Assembly: GCF_037975245.1 (NCBI RefSeq)
Contig: NC_092575.1
Location: 26,004,841 to 26,068,840, forward strand
Length of the DNA: 64,000 bases
From: Apostichopus japonicus
Lineage: Eukaryota; Echinodermata; Holothuroidea; Aspidochirotida; Stichopodidae
Direction: 5' to 3'
Shown here piece after piece: positions 1-11,935 of the stretch. The notes under the pieces were generated by a model. The model was not told where the DNA came from, did not search any database, and saw only the letters and a list, made by a program, of their open reading frames with translations. Both the position numbers and the translations under genes were made by a program. The stretch's first letter is position 1. Each line of letters opens with the position of its first letter.

Positions 1-552
1 CACGTAGCCTACTAAGTTGTTAAATTGTTATTGATATTGACCTATTTCAACGTTTGTAGTGCCTGAGTTGATTGAGATTATTAGATCATGATGTGCTGGT
101 TAGGGCAATTGAAGAGGTTTGAACATTTGACTGCATAGTGGAGATCAATTAAGGGTACTAGAGGGATGTGCTGCACATAAGATGTTGCTTCTCGCGGATC
201 TATAACATAAATAATAATAACTGTCGGTGCACATCATGGTCTTCTTTATTCTCAGTTGTTGTTGTGCTTTTTTCCACACTGAGTCAGTTTATAGAGAGTT
301 TGGTAAGAGGTTATCATTCATGTCTCATCCTAAGCCAAGAATGGTTAGATGTAGCCTTGTGCAGTATCATTATTCTCATTATAAAAAAAATGTTTTTTAT
401 ACGTTTTTATAATTATCAAATGTCATTGTTGTTCTAAAAATGATAAAAAACTTGAATACTGTTTCTTAAAATTGTGCTAGAAATATTGTTTTCAGTCAAT
501 AACTAAGGCGTCGACATTATCAAACATACTATATGTGTCTCAAGTAACCATT

Positions 553-644
<92 letters not shown>

Positions 645-1083
645 ATAGATATATACATATACGAAACCGGCAAAGAAGGTCGTAATTTCACTGTAGGCGT
701 TTGTCATCTGTATGGAACAATACTACTTCTGCTTTGGTCACATATTTGGTCACATATAAGGTCCACAGTTCGAGTCACTCCAAGACTAATGTATATCGTC
801 CAGTTACAGAGTTGTTGACAATTCATAACCATGGACGTTAAATATATATGAATCTATGAGACTGACTTCGGTCAGTTTGCTGCTTTGATAAGCCAACGAG
901 GCTTCATCGCGAGTTATAATCTGATTTTATACTTCCATGTTTTAGAATCAATCTTGAAAACAATTGGAATTGTAGGGTGGCTTAATATGGCCACATATGA
1001 AGGAACAAATCATAAAATTTGTTCTTTTAAGGTCACAATTATACTTTTCATCTCAAACGATTTGCTATTTGTTATTTGCTCTA
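1..1083 (+). repeat. Tandem unit, partial copy 0 (left part)
   Basis: This stretch aligns base for base, with scattered mismatches, to about 15842-16850 and about 20252-21340. All three share the run from a GTTAGCCTACTAA-like start through an (AT)n tract to a CTCTATATAGTAAC site. It is the left part of a 4.1-4.4-kb tandemly repeated unit. The unit's next 390 bp lie inverted at 6912-7305, because two transposons landed here. The short open frames in it do not look like genes. Confidence 0.85.
556..655. repeat. (AT)n microsatellite
   Basis: A run of alternating A/T about 100 bp long with a few G or C interruptions. The same site in the other tandem copies is about 35 bp (16398-16432) and about 110 bp (20805-20915), so it varies in length between copies. 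The 'YIYI' open frames reported here are microsatellite artefacts. Confidence 0.95.
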
Positions 1084-1474
1084 CTCTCTTAAATTTGAAG
1101 AATGAAAAATTCAGTCTAAGGTTTGACTGAAATTTATTTCAGTCCATAAGACCGATTTCCAGACGTTAAGACTGGAATTGTTTCGAAACGAAATTCAACC
1201 TGCAATAGACTAAATGCAATACCCAATAAAATCATTGTATGTTGTCACGTGCTCATTTTAATTTCAGTCCATGCGAAGACTGAACAGTTAAACCAATCCT
1301 GTCTGTCCAAATTAATGACGTATTCCTAATTTACACATGCCCGGCCGCGTACGTACGTACGCACGTTGAATCGAATCGCCCTCTTAGCTGATCTTACCTT
1401 GAATACCGAGAGAATTTACGCTTCGTTTTATGTTTGAAAACTAACCTTTTTAAGATTTCCACGACGGTATAAGA

Positions 1475-1544
1475 ATGGCAGAAACAATGAGAACGTGTTT
1501 GGCAGGTAAAGGATATGCAGAAGAATTAATATCATTGCTCGAAG
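1475..1544 (+). CDS. Possible first coding exon inside the transposon
   Basis: ATG at 1475 opens a 23-codon reading (MAETMRTCLAGKGYAEELIS and on) that ends at a GAAG|GTAATA donor (GT at 1545). It may be the first exon of the SAMD3-like gene remnant downstream. However, its phase (one base left over) does not join in frame to the exon at 2772, because the join would create a TGA. Either a middle exon is missed or the gene is broken. A mirror copy lies near 12,680-12,755 on the minus strand. Confidence 0.25.
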
Positions 1545-2281
1545 GTAATATTAAAAAAGGCCGTTTGTAATCGATTCATACTCATACGCAGCCATAGCGT
1601 TAACATGAACAATGCTATGCCTAGTACAGTAGTAGTACAGTTGGCTATAGCCAAGTATAGTTATACTATGGCCCGGTATACACTGTACTGTCAGACTGTC
1701 GTACATGTACGTCTATTGTGTCACTGGTTACGGGTAATTTAGTGTAGGCCTAGGCCTAGTGATATTTTACTAATTATTACTAAATTAGGCAAGCTTATTC
1801 AGAGTGTGCCAACTAGAATTAATAGGTGCCGGTTAAACGAAAAAAGGCTTAGCCTAACGTTAGGCCCCTAACGTTAGTCCTTAATAAATGATTTTTTTTG
1901 AAGAAAATTTATTCCTACCCTGCAGGCTGCGCATACAAGTTTACTTAGCCTAAGTGAAAAGGCATTGGCTATTTACCCGGCCGTTAGGCACTGGTGCTAT
2001 AGGGCTCAGTACGGTTTCTACTTGGTCACTTGGTGGGGTCACTTATCATTACTGTCAATGGAGAAATACTAGATTTTCACTTCTTTAATTGTAATTTAAA
2101 AGAAAAGTACTAAAAATGCTTTCTTTTTCTTTGAATATGTTTCAGATAAATGCCTAACACATCAATTAGTAGCAAACAAAAATAATAACACATTTCCATA
2201 CCCATCTAAAATAAGAGTGTTGGACATGATTGGCTAATTCAAGCCAGTGGGGCGTGGGTAATCAAATCGTCCATGACAGGC

Positions 2282-2366
2282 CGCTGGCCCTTTTAAGGGT
2301 TAGCTCAGTTGGTAGAGCACCAGCCTGAGATGCTGAAAGTCGCAGGTTTGAAACCTGTGCCAGCGA
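2282..2366 (+). tRNA. tRNA-like cloverleaf with a 12-nt insertion
   Basis: A box TAGCTCAGTTGG (2301-2312) and B box GGTTTGAAACC (2345-2355). A cloverleaf can be drawn: acceptor CGCTGGC (2282-2288) with GCCAGCG (2359-2365), 7 of 7 pairs; D stem GCTC/GAGC; anticodon stem 4 of 5 pairs; loop CTGAGAT with anticodon GAG; T stem GCAGG/CCTGT. The oddity is a 12-nt insertion (2289-2300) between acceptor and D arm that contains the palindrome CCTTTTAAGG. GAG would read Leu, but there is no long variable arm. It is either a tRNA pseudogene or SINE-type head carried by the transposon. Function as a tRNA is unlikely; Pol III transcription is possible. Confidence 0.45.
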
Positions 2367-2771
2367 TTTTTCAGTAGCTTCATTGCAGGTAGATGTGCTT
2401 TGCAGCCAGTTAAGTATGTTATCTGTAGGCTAGCTTCGCATTTTTCCATTGTGAGAAGTGGACAATGGTTGGATGGCGCTCTTTTCCCTCTGATGAGGAC
2501 GTTAAATGGCGGTCCCAAGGACAGGAGAGTCACCCCTGTCTGGTTCTCAGAACACTTTTCGCGAAGAGAAGTGTGAAAACGCGGTGTTCATCCATTTCCC
2601 CATCTTTCTCGTCCCCGGTTAAGGTTGTTGTTGTGCGCACTAAGGTTCCTGACTGTATCGCCTGACTATAGTGGTATTAAATGTTTATTGTAAAGGGCAT
2701 TGACACCGGTTTTCGTATAATGCGCTATATCAAGCATTTCTAATAATCATTACCTTCTTTTCAATCAAAAG

Positions 2772-4641
2772 ATAACTGAAGAAGCAAAATTCAGATTTGA
2801 TGTAGTAAGTTTCATAATTGTGATACTAGAAAAATCTCCGAGCATTCTGATTTGCAGTCATAAAATGTTTACATTTCTTTCAGATAAATGAGGAGTTTCG
2901 ATTAATGTTTGCCGAATCCAGGGATAACTTGATCACAAAGTGGGATGGATATGGAGACCGCATCATAGAAGTGAGAAAGAAAACCTTACCAGCTATCGCA
3001 AATATGATTGATGCTTTTGAGGAAACTGATAGTAGTAAGTTAAATTAGTATAGCTATCATATTTCAAAGTTTTCTTTATATGCCTTTTTCTAGCTAACCA
3101 ATCAATAACGTTTTGGGCATTACCCCTTGGTAAGAGGCTGAGAGGTTCTAAATTTTATTCTTTTTCTAAATTTGGGCAAATTGTGGCCGCTTGATAGATA
3201 AAGGTTTAAAATTAAGACGGAAAACTTAATTGTTGTTATTTTTTCTTATTACCATATAGGCAATAATAAACATCATAGTTAAATTTTCTGTGAATATTCT
3301 TTGAAATCAAGCACTTAAAGTACTGTTAACATTTTTTCCTGTTTACGATTAGAATATGACACAATTAAATTTGAACAGATTGTCATCCAAAATTCAATGA
3401 ACCATAACTTTAAAAAATCAATATATCAATTACTTTATAGTTTGTGAAAATACAGAATTTTATATTTATTTGGATGTATAACTTATCTGGATTATATTCA
3501 AAAAGGTTAATTATGGAATGTGCCATTTGTTAACATTTACTTGTTCTATGATTTATTGCATTTAATTAGCCACATACTATGCCTTGGAGGTTATGTTTAA
3601 AACTTCAAACTCAATTTTCTTTTCAAAGGATATGTGTGCTTTATATACATTTATATATATACTGTGCACAGGTCAGTGACTATGTTAAAGCAGAAGCAGC
3701 AGTCTACTAGCAGAGCAGGGGCACTGTTGTACTTCCTTCAGAACAAACCTGTGAGTATTTTATAAAAATATACTGTTTATTTCCTTGCTCAATGTTATAT
3801 AAACACCCCTGCGTTTAGTGGAAAAGTTTTGGTTTTACAAAATTTGCTTGGCTAAACAAAAATTGGCTTGTTATGTGGAAAAAAGTTTGTCTGGTGTATA
3901 TTAAGGTTAGCATCATATCCACTGGGTCTTATGGCTCTCTTCCATTGGCGCTACTGAATGGTATAGGCACTGGCTCTATAATCATCATGGCTCGATGGAA
4001 GTGACTTGTATAGAGTAGGAAAAAACACTTATTATGACAATGCAAAGCAGGAATAATTTCCTCAGCACTGTCTGATTGGCAGCGATACTGACAAGAATGT
4101 GGAGCAAGGAGAAAAACCTGCAAAAAGGGAATTTAATAGGGGTGTTTGGGGGAGAATGCCTATTGTGGTCACAATTGTAGTAAAGTGACATAATATTTTT
4201 AAATGTAAATCCAACCAATATTATCTATGCCATTTTTAGTAAGGAATAACAAAGATAGAGATGAATAAACGGTTGACTTATGAGCCCTTCAGGTGTCTGA
4301 GATGAACAATTATTGATACTGAAGGTACACTCTGCCAGTCTGTCCAGGGTTTGTAGTAACCAAATTTTGTAAAGTTGTCTGTCAAAGGTTTGTAAATTTT
4401 TAGTGACATTCTAGGGAGATCATGTAAGAAGTTTAGTCTATGTAAAATTTTATTCTCGTATGAATTAACTGGAAGTCTCATGGAATATTTAGATTGGCAG
4501 TTTGCTTAATGTTCAGATGTTAATTTAATAGTATGGAGTAAAATATACATATTTTTTGTCATTTCTTTCTAGCTTGACACCAGCATTGATGCTACCGCTG
4601 CCGGAATAGATGAAAAGTATGTACAACTGTACATACATTAA
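2772..4641 (+). pseudogene. SAMD3-like C-terminal domain, broken spliced gene
   Basis: Four exon-like blocks join in compatible phase: 2772-2804, 2884-3034, 3677-3750 and 4573-4641, each bounded by AG acceptors and GT donors (three are GTAAGT or GTGAGT). The joined reading has the pattern NEEFRLMFAESRDNLITKWD, then a basic helix, then GALLYFLQNKP, then an IDEKYVQLYIH block. I recognise this layout from SAMD3-like proteins of fish and invertebrates (from memory, not a search). At 4639 an in-frame TAA interrupts the conserved segment. The same frame then continues LGPAQNPSQFFIVADRIPIP, which still matches the family, so the stop is a disabling change. No SAM domain is visible. It sits inside the transposon and has a twin on the minus strand at 9576-11445. 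Confidence 0.5.
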
Positions 4642-5235
4642 CTCGGACCTGCCCAAAATCCGTCACAGTTCTTTATTGTGGCGGATAGAATTCCAATTCC
4701 TGCAGGAACAAGTAACAAGTGGATAGATTATTTAAAGCACATTACATATTTAATGTGCATATGCTTTGGCACTTCATAAATTCTGTGAATTCTTAGCTGC
4801 CTTTTTATATGGAGTGATTCCTGCTACGTCAGTAAAGGCACCATTGCGTAGCTTGGCATCTAACATTAAATTAATTTCTCCTAAGTAGCTTTTTAGAGTG
4901 GTGTTGCAAGTGTTTATTTGAATGCTGTATTTTCATTTTGATGTTGTGTCATGTAAACAATTGTTTTGTTTCTTTAAACACCAGTACTATTGGTGTTATA
5001 ACTTAATTTGGTACAATTCTGAATTGTAGTCCATCCATTGTCGGGTCGGTCAGTTTCAAAAAATGGTTCAATTATGAGAAACGAGTGTCAGAATGGTGTG
5101 GGTTGTTAAGAGATGGGGTTGGGAATAAGCAGCAGAAATGAAAACCCTGAAGGGTAAGAGGAGAGGTTGGGAGTATAAAAAAATGTTGGGGTGGCAAGAG
5201 GCTGGAGCTTGGAAGAAGGACTTGGCCAAATGGCC

Positions 5236-6010
5236 TTTTCCAGTATTTGTCCATTGTTAGTCACTTTCCAAGTGGCCTTTGCCATTATTTTTTCTTTAAG
5301 TACAATTTAGTTTAATATTTTAAATTTCGTTATACCAATATCTGTATAAAAAGAACTTGCCCTGTCAACATTGGTTCGGGTTATTATTATATTTGCTACA
5401 ACTGCTGCACATTAGTTTCACTTAAAAGTATGAATTTAAATTAAAACATAACAATTAATGTTTCAAGCCTTAGATTTTTAGGACACTATATAAAAATATT
5501 CCAGTTGTTAATATACATTATTTTTTATTTAGAAACTTGCCTTCTCTGTACATAAGTTGAGTGTAATCTGTTATCCGTCAATTGTAATCCGTTCCTTGTC
5601 GGTCACTTTCCAAGTGGCCTTTTCCAGTATTCGTCCAGTGTCGGTCACTTTCCAATTGGCCTTTGCCAGTATCCGTCCAATGTCGGTCACTTTCCAAATG
5701 GCCTTTTCCAGTATCCGTCCATTGTCGGTCACTTTCCAAGTGGCCTATGCCAGCATCCGTACATTCTTGGTCACTTTCCAAGTGGCCTTTGCCATTATTT
5801 TTTCTTGAAGTACAATTTTAGTTTTATATTTTGATATTCTTTATACCAATATCTGTATGATAAACGAACTTGCCCTGTCATACTTGGTTCTGGTTATTAT
5901 TATATTTGCAGCAACTGCTGCACATGGGTTTCACTTAAAGATATGAATCTAAATTAAACTAAATTAAAACTAAATAAAACTATAAAAATAAATGTTTCAA
6001 GGCTTAAATT
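5236..6010 (+). repeat. Internal duplication plus 42-bp tandem repeats
   Basis: Between 5591 and 5800 a 42-bp unit is repeated five times (core GGTCACTTTCCAAGTGGCC). Because 42 is a multiple of three, both strands stay open and give spurious 83-aa and 67-aa reading frames with 14-residue periods. A single unit lies at about 5236-5283. The sequence following it (5284-5510) is repeated after the array (5795-6010) with about 85-90% identity by eye, so a block of about 500 bp was duplicated before the 42-bp unit expanded. Confidence 0.85.
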
Positions 6011-6911
6011 TTTAGGACACAAAATAAATTAGTTATGGTCAAATTATAAATTTCTGGTAAACTTGACCACATTTATAGAGTTTGCATGTAAAATCGTCGG
6101 CACCGGAATTGCAACTTTAATTTTTGGAATATTTCATTACTAAAACTTTACATTTAATTTATTTTTGTAGTTTAGGTAAATAACCATTATTTAGACCTAA
6201 GATATTATAAATTAAACCCAAGCAAATAAATTTAGCTTTTGTACTATTTTTTGTTTATATTTCTTAAATGTATCCAAGAAAATAAATAAAGACAGTTTTA
6301 ATACAGTTTTTAAACTTTTAACAGGTTTTTTGTTTTCTTATTTCCATAGTTAATGGAATGTTCCCATGAATTATTGTTTTATTGTTTATGGTAAAGCAAA
6401 ATCTAAGTTAAAAATATGTAACTATCAACCTGTTTTTTAAACCAGTTTGTGTCTAAAATTATATTCCATTTAGAAATTTTTACAATTTTTCGGGGAAATT
6501 TCCTTTTACCTGCCTGAAGGGCGAATGTAATCGTCCCAATTTAGTGCCTTTGGGCAGTTTTTTGACTGGCATATTGGACTATTAATCCCTGAATTAAAAG
6601 TATAAAATGACGATATTCTGTCAAGCCACTTTTTTTTCAAGTCTAATTGAATAAAATAATTTCAACCTTACAGGCTGGATTCTAATCTAATTTGGCTTAA
6701 TTTCAGTCTAAGAAAGGGTAAATTCCAGTCCTGTTACACTGAAATCATTAAGTCTAGCTAGACTAAAAATCAGTCGTTTTACAGACTGAAAATTTTCAGT
6801 CCTTCCTTAGACTGAATTTCAGTCTGAAGGAACTGGTCCCTCAGTTCGTCCGCTCTTAGACTGAAATTTAAGTCTATTAGACTGAAATTTCAGTCTATAA
6901 ATTTAAGAGAG

Positions 6912-7305
6912 CATCTCTACCTCGTGAAGTCCTTATTGTGAACACTAATGGCAGTGCTTATAAGCGAAGAACAATGTCTATTTGTGTGTGACGTCAGCGA
7001 GTTCATTCTACTGCTACGAGCAATGATACGACTGGTTAGATGATAATGCAATTGGTAACTGTGATTTTTCCACATGGACAGCAGCTTTTCTTGTACAAAA
7101 TTCTCGTAGACCGAGGCCACTGACGGTAGACTGTTCCTAATAATTTTACCAGCACGTTTAATAACATCATCCAGAACCTTTATGCTGTTTCTTCCCGCAT
7201 TACCTCCCAAGTAAGCAATACAATAGGTCCATATTAATAATAGGCACATAAGGGGAAGAACATCTCAAAATGTGGTCTTTTTTTTCTCATATTTGTTACT
7301 ATATA
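6912..7305 (-). repeat. Inverted 394-bp segment of the tandem unit
   Basis: This segment is the reverse complement of about 16851-17236 in tandem copy 1. It lies exactly between the termini of the two opposed transposons. In copies 1 and 2 the flanking sequence runs straight through CTCTATATAGTAAC; in copy 1 it also runs through GAGGTAAAGATGGCC. In this copy those two junctions are exchanged, so the segment has been flipped between the two elements. Confidence 0.85.
6917..7249 (-). pseudogene. LINE reverse-transcriptase C-terminal fragment
   Basis: A 110-codon frame reads YLGGNAGRNSIKVLDDVIKR, then a SLPSVASVYENF block, then a TNRHCSSLISTAI block before the stop. This order (YGGN, helix with K-R-A-x-K-I-I, S-L-x-S-[IV]-Y, then T-x-R-x-x-x-S-x-x-x-x-A-I) is the end of many non-LTR retrotransposon polymerases (Jockey/CR1/L2-like). 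The catalytic palm with its FADD box and the endonuclease are absent. It is a 3'-end fragment and is inverted relative to its twin at 16902-17231. Confidence 0.6.
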
Positions 7306-8416
7306 CTCTCTTAAATTTATAGACTGAAATTTCAGTCTAATAGACTTAAATTTCAGTCTAAGAGCGGACGAACTGAGGGACCAGTTCCTTCAGACTGAAA
7401 TTCAGTCTAAGGAAGGACTGAAAATTTTCAGTCTGTAAAACGACTGATTTTTAGTCTAGCTAGACTTAATGATTTCAGTGTAACAGGACTGGAATTTACC
7501 CTTTCTTAGACTGAAATTAAGCCAAATTAGATTAGAATCCAGCCTGTAAGGTTGAAATTATTTTATTCAATTAGACTTGAAAAAAAAGTGGCTTGACAGA
7601 ATATCGTCATTTTATACTTTTAATTCAGGGATTAATAGTCCAATATGCCAGTCAAAAAACTGCCCAAAGGCACTAAATTGGGACGATTACATTCGCCCTT
7701 CAGGCAGGTAAAAGGAAATTTCCCCGAAAAATTGTAAAAATTTCTAAATGGAATATAATTTTAGACACAAACTGGTTTAAAAAACAGGTTGATAGTTACA
7801 TATTTTTAACTTAGATTTTGCTTTACCATAAACAATAAAACAATAATTCATGGGAACATTCCATTAACTATGGAAATAAGAAAACAAAAAACCTGTTAAA
7901 AGTTTAAAAACTGTATTAAAACTGTCTTTATTTATTTTCTTGGATACATTTAAGAAATATAAACAAAAAATAGTACAAAAGCTAAATTTATTTGCTTGGG
8001 TTTAATTTATAATATCTTAGGTCTAAATAATGGTTATTTACCTAAACTACAAAAATAAATTAAATGTAAAGTTTTAGTAATGAAATATTCCAAAAATTAA
8101 AGTTGCAATTCCGGTGCCGACGATTTTACATGCAAACTCTATAAATGTGGTCAAGTTTACCAGAAATTTATAATTTGACCATAACTAATTTATTTTGTGT
8201 CCTAAAAATTTAAGCCTTGAAACATTTATTTTTATAGTTTTATTTAGTTTTAATTTAGTTTAATTTAGATTCATATCTTTAAGTGAAACCCATGTGCAGC
8301 AGTTGCTGCAAATATAATAATAACCAGAACCAAGTATGACAGGGCAAGTTCGTTTATCATACAGATATTGGTATAAAGAATATCAAAATATAAAACTAAA
8401 ATTGTACTTCAAGAAA

Positions 8417-8626
8417 AAATAATGGCAAAGGCCACTTGGAAAGTGACCAAGAATGTACGGATGCTGGCATAGGCCACTTGGAAAGTGACCGACAATGGAC
8501 GGATACTGGAAAAGGCCATTTGGAAAGTGACCGACATTGGACGGATACTGGCAAAGGCCAATTGGAAAGTGACCGACACTGGACGAATACTGGAAAAGGC
8601 CACTTGGAAAGTGACCGACAAGGAAC
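8417..8626 (-). repeat. 42-bp tandem repeats, right copy
   Basis: Mirror image of the five-unit array at 5591-5800, with the same unit number and no base differences seen. Open frames on both strands here are periodic artefacts of the 42-bp unit. Confidence 0.85.
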
Positions 8627-9575
8627 GGATTACAATTGACGGATAACAGATTACACTCAACTTATGTACAGAGAAGGCAAGTTTCTAAATAAAAAATAAT
8701 GTATATTAACAACTGGAATATTTTTATATAGTGTCCTAAAAATCTAAGGCTTGAAACATTAATTGTTATGTTTTAATTTAAATTCATACTTTTAAGTGAA
8801 ACTAATGTGCAGCAGTTGTAGCAAATATAATAATAACCCGAACCAATGTTGACAGGGCAAGTTCTTTTTATACAGATATTGGTATAACGAAATTTAAAAT
8901 ATTAAACTAAATTGTACTTAAAGAAAAAATAATGGCAAAGGCCACTTGGAAAGTGACTAACAATGGACAAATACTGGAAAAGGCCATTTGGCCAAGTCCT
9001 TCTTCCAAGCTCCAGCCTCTTGCCACCCCAACATTTTTTTATACTCCCAACCTCTCCTCTTACCCTTCAGGGTTTTCATTTCTGCTGCTTATTCCCAACC
9101 CCATCTCTTAACAACCCACACCATTCTGACACTCGTTTCTCATAATTGAACCATTTTTTGAAACTGACCGACCCGACAATGGATGGACTACAATTCAGAA
9201 TTGTACCAAATTAAGTTATAACACCAATAGTACTGGTGTTTAAAGAAACAAAACAATTGTTTACATGACACAACATCAAAATGAAAATACAGCATTCAAA
9301 TAAACACTTGCAACACCACTCTAAAAAGCTACTTAGGAGAAATTAATTTAATGTTAGATGCCAAGCTACGCAATGGTGCCTTTACTGACGTAGCAGGAAT
9401 CACTCCATATAAAAAGGCAGCTAAGAATTCACAGAATTTATGAAGTGCCAAAGCATATGCACATTAAATATGTAATGTGCTTTAAATAATCTATCCACTT
9501 GTTACTTGTTCCTGCAGGAATTGGAATTCTATCCGCCACAATAAAGAACTGTGACGGATTTTGGGCAGGTCCGAG

Positions 9576-11445
9576 TTAATGTATGTACAGTTGTACATAC
9601 TTTTCATCTATTCCGGCAGCGGTAGCATCAATGCTGGTGTCAAGCTAGAAAGAAATGACAAAAAATATGTATATTTTACTCCATACTATTAAATTAACAT
9701 CTGAACATTAAGCAAACTGCCAATCTAAATATTCCATGAGACTTCCAGTTAATTCATACGAGAATAAAATTTTACATAGACTAAACTTCTTACATGATCT
9801 CCCTAGAATGTCACTAAAAATTTACAAACCTTTGACAGACAACTTTACAAAATTTGGTTACTACAAACCCTGGACAGACTGGCAGAGTGTACCTTCAGTA
9901 TCAATAATTGTTCATCTCAGACACCTGAAGGGCTCATAAGTCAACCGTTTATTCATCTCTATCTTTGTTATTCCTTACTAAAAATGGCATAGATAATATT
10001 GGTTGGATTTACATTTAAAAATATTATGTCACTTTACTACAATTGTGACCACAATAGGCATTCTCCCCCAAACACCCCTATTAAATTCCCTTTTTGCAGG
10101 TTTTTCTCCTTGCTCCACATTCTTGTCAGTATCGCTGCCAATCAGACAGTGCTGAGGAAATTATTCCTGCTTTGCATTGTCATAATAAGTGTTTTTTCCT
10201 ACTCTATACAAGTCACTTCCATCGAGCCATGATGATTATAGAGCCAGTGCCTATACCATTCAGTAGCGCCAATGGAAGAGAGCCATAAGACCCAGTGGAT
10301 ATGATGCTAACCTTAATATACACCAGACAAACTTTTTTCCACATAACAAGCCAATTTTTGTTTAGCCAAGCAAATTTTGTAAAACCAAAACTTTTCCACT
10401 AAACGCAGGGGTGTTTATATAACATTGAGCAAGGAAATAAACAGTATATTTTTATAAAATACTCACAGGTTTGTTCTGAAGGAAGTACAACAGTGCCCCT
10501 GCTCTGCTAGTAGACTGCTGCTTCTGCTTTAACATAGTCACTGACCTGTGCACAGTATATATATAAATGTATATAAAGCACACATATCCTTTGAAAAGAA
10601 AATTGAGTTTGAAGTTTTAAACATAACCTCCAAGGCATAGTATGTGGCTAATTAAATGCAATAAATCATAGAACAAGTAAATGTTAACAAATGGCACATT
10701 CCATAATTAACCTTTTTGAATATAATCCAGATAAGTTATACATCCAAATAAATATAAAATTCTGTATTTTCACAAACTATAAAGTAATTGATATATTGAT
10801 TTTTTAAAGTTATGGTTCATTGAATTTTGGATGACAATCTGTTCAAATTTAATTGTGTCATATTCTAATCGTAAACAGGAAAAAATGTTAACAGTACTTT
10901 AAGTGCTTGATTTCAAAGAATATTCACAGAAAATTTAACTATGATGTTTATTATTGCCTATATGGTAATAAGAAAAAATAACAACAATTAAGTTTTCCGT
11001 CTTAATTTTAAACCTTTATCTATCAAGCGGCCACAATTTGCCCAAATTTAGAAAAAGAATAAAATTTAGAACCTCTCAGCCTCTTACCAAGGGGTAATGC
11101 CCAAAACGTTATTGATTGGTTAGCTAGAAAAAGGCATATAAAGAAAACTTTGAAATATGATAGCTATACTAATTTAACTTACTACTATCAGTTTCCTCAA
11201 AAGCATCAATCATATTTGCGATAGCTGGTAAGGTTTTCTTTCTCACTTCTATGATGCGGTCTCCATATCCATCCCACTTTGTGATCAAGTTATCCCTGGA
11301 TTCGGCAAACATTAATCGAAACTCCTCATTTATCTGAAAGAAATGTAAACATTTTATGACTGCAAATCAGAATGCTCGGAGATTTTTCTAGTATCACAAT
11401 TATGAAACTTACTACATCAAATCTGAATTTTGCTTCTTCAGTTAT
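9576..11445 (-). pseudogene. SAMD3-like domain remnant, right copy
   Basis: Reverse-complement twin of 2772-4641. Exon-like blocks lie at 11445-11413, 11333-11183, 10540-10467 and 9644-9576. The same in-frame TAA closes the last block, and the family-like reading continues past it in the same frame. Both copies share the disabling stop, so the gene was already broken before the two insertions diverged, or one copy has been converted to the other. Confidence 0.5.
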
Positions 11446-11850
11446 CTTTTGATTGAAAAGAAGGTAATGATTATTAGAAATGCTTGATATAGCGCATTAT
11501 ACGAAAACCGGTGTCAATGCCCTTTACAATAAACATTTAATACCACTATAGTCAGGCGATACAGTCAGGAACCTTAGTGCGCACAACAACAACCTTAACC
11601 GGGGACGAGAAAGATGGGGAAATGGATGAACACCGCGTTTTCACACTTCTCTTCGCGAAAAGTGTTCTGAGAACCAGACAGGGGTGACTCTCCTGTCCTT
11701 GGGACCGCCATTTAACGTCCTCATCAGAGGGAAAAGAGCGCCATCCAACCATTGTCCACTTCTCACAATGGAAAAATGCGAAGCTAGCCTACAGATAACA
11801 TACTTAACTGGCTGCAAAGCACATCTACCTGCAATGAAGCTACTGAAAAA

Positions 11851-11935
11851 TCGCTGGCACAGGTTTCAAACCTGCGACTTTCAGCATCTCAGGCTGGTGC
11901 TCTACCAACTGAGCTAACCCTTAAAAGGGCCAGCG
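11851..11935 (-). tRNA. tRNA-like cloverleaf with insertion, right copy
   Basis: Exact reverse-complement twin of the structure at 2282-2366, with the same 7-bp acceptor stem, GAG anticodon and palindromic insertion before the D arm. See that entry for the fold. Confidence 0.45.

Larger units (their letters stand above)
1084..6911 (+). mobile_element. 5.83-kb DNA transposon, left copy (unclassified)
   Basis: The element begins CTCTCTTAAATTT and ends with its reverse complement, AAATTTAAGAGAG. Inside both termini are short palindromic blocks built from AGACTGAAA/TTTCAGTCT. It is 5,828 bp long and is repeated almost identically, in inverted orientation, at 7306-13145. Flanks compared with the empty site in tandem copy 1 give a 2-bp target duplication (TA at 1082-1083 with TA at 7304-7305). 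No intact transposase was found, so it looks non-autonomous. It carries a SAMD3-like multi-exon remnant (2772-4641), a tRNA-like fold (2282-2366) and internal tandem duplications (5236-6010). The 2-bp duplication with CTCTCT termini does not match a superfamily I can name with confidence; CACTA-like or Tc1-like relatives are possible. Confidence 0.85.

Noticed and set aside
2300-5254. 60-77-codon frames on both strands of the transposon arms
   Set aside because: They appear identically in the mirrored arm, cross the tRNA-like fold and introns of the SAMD3-like remnant, and have no family match.
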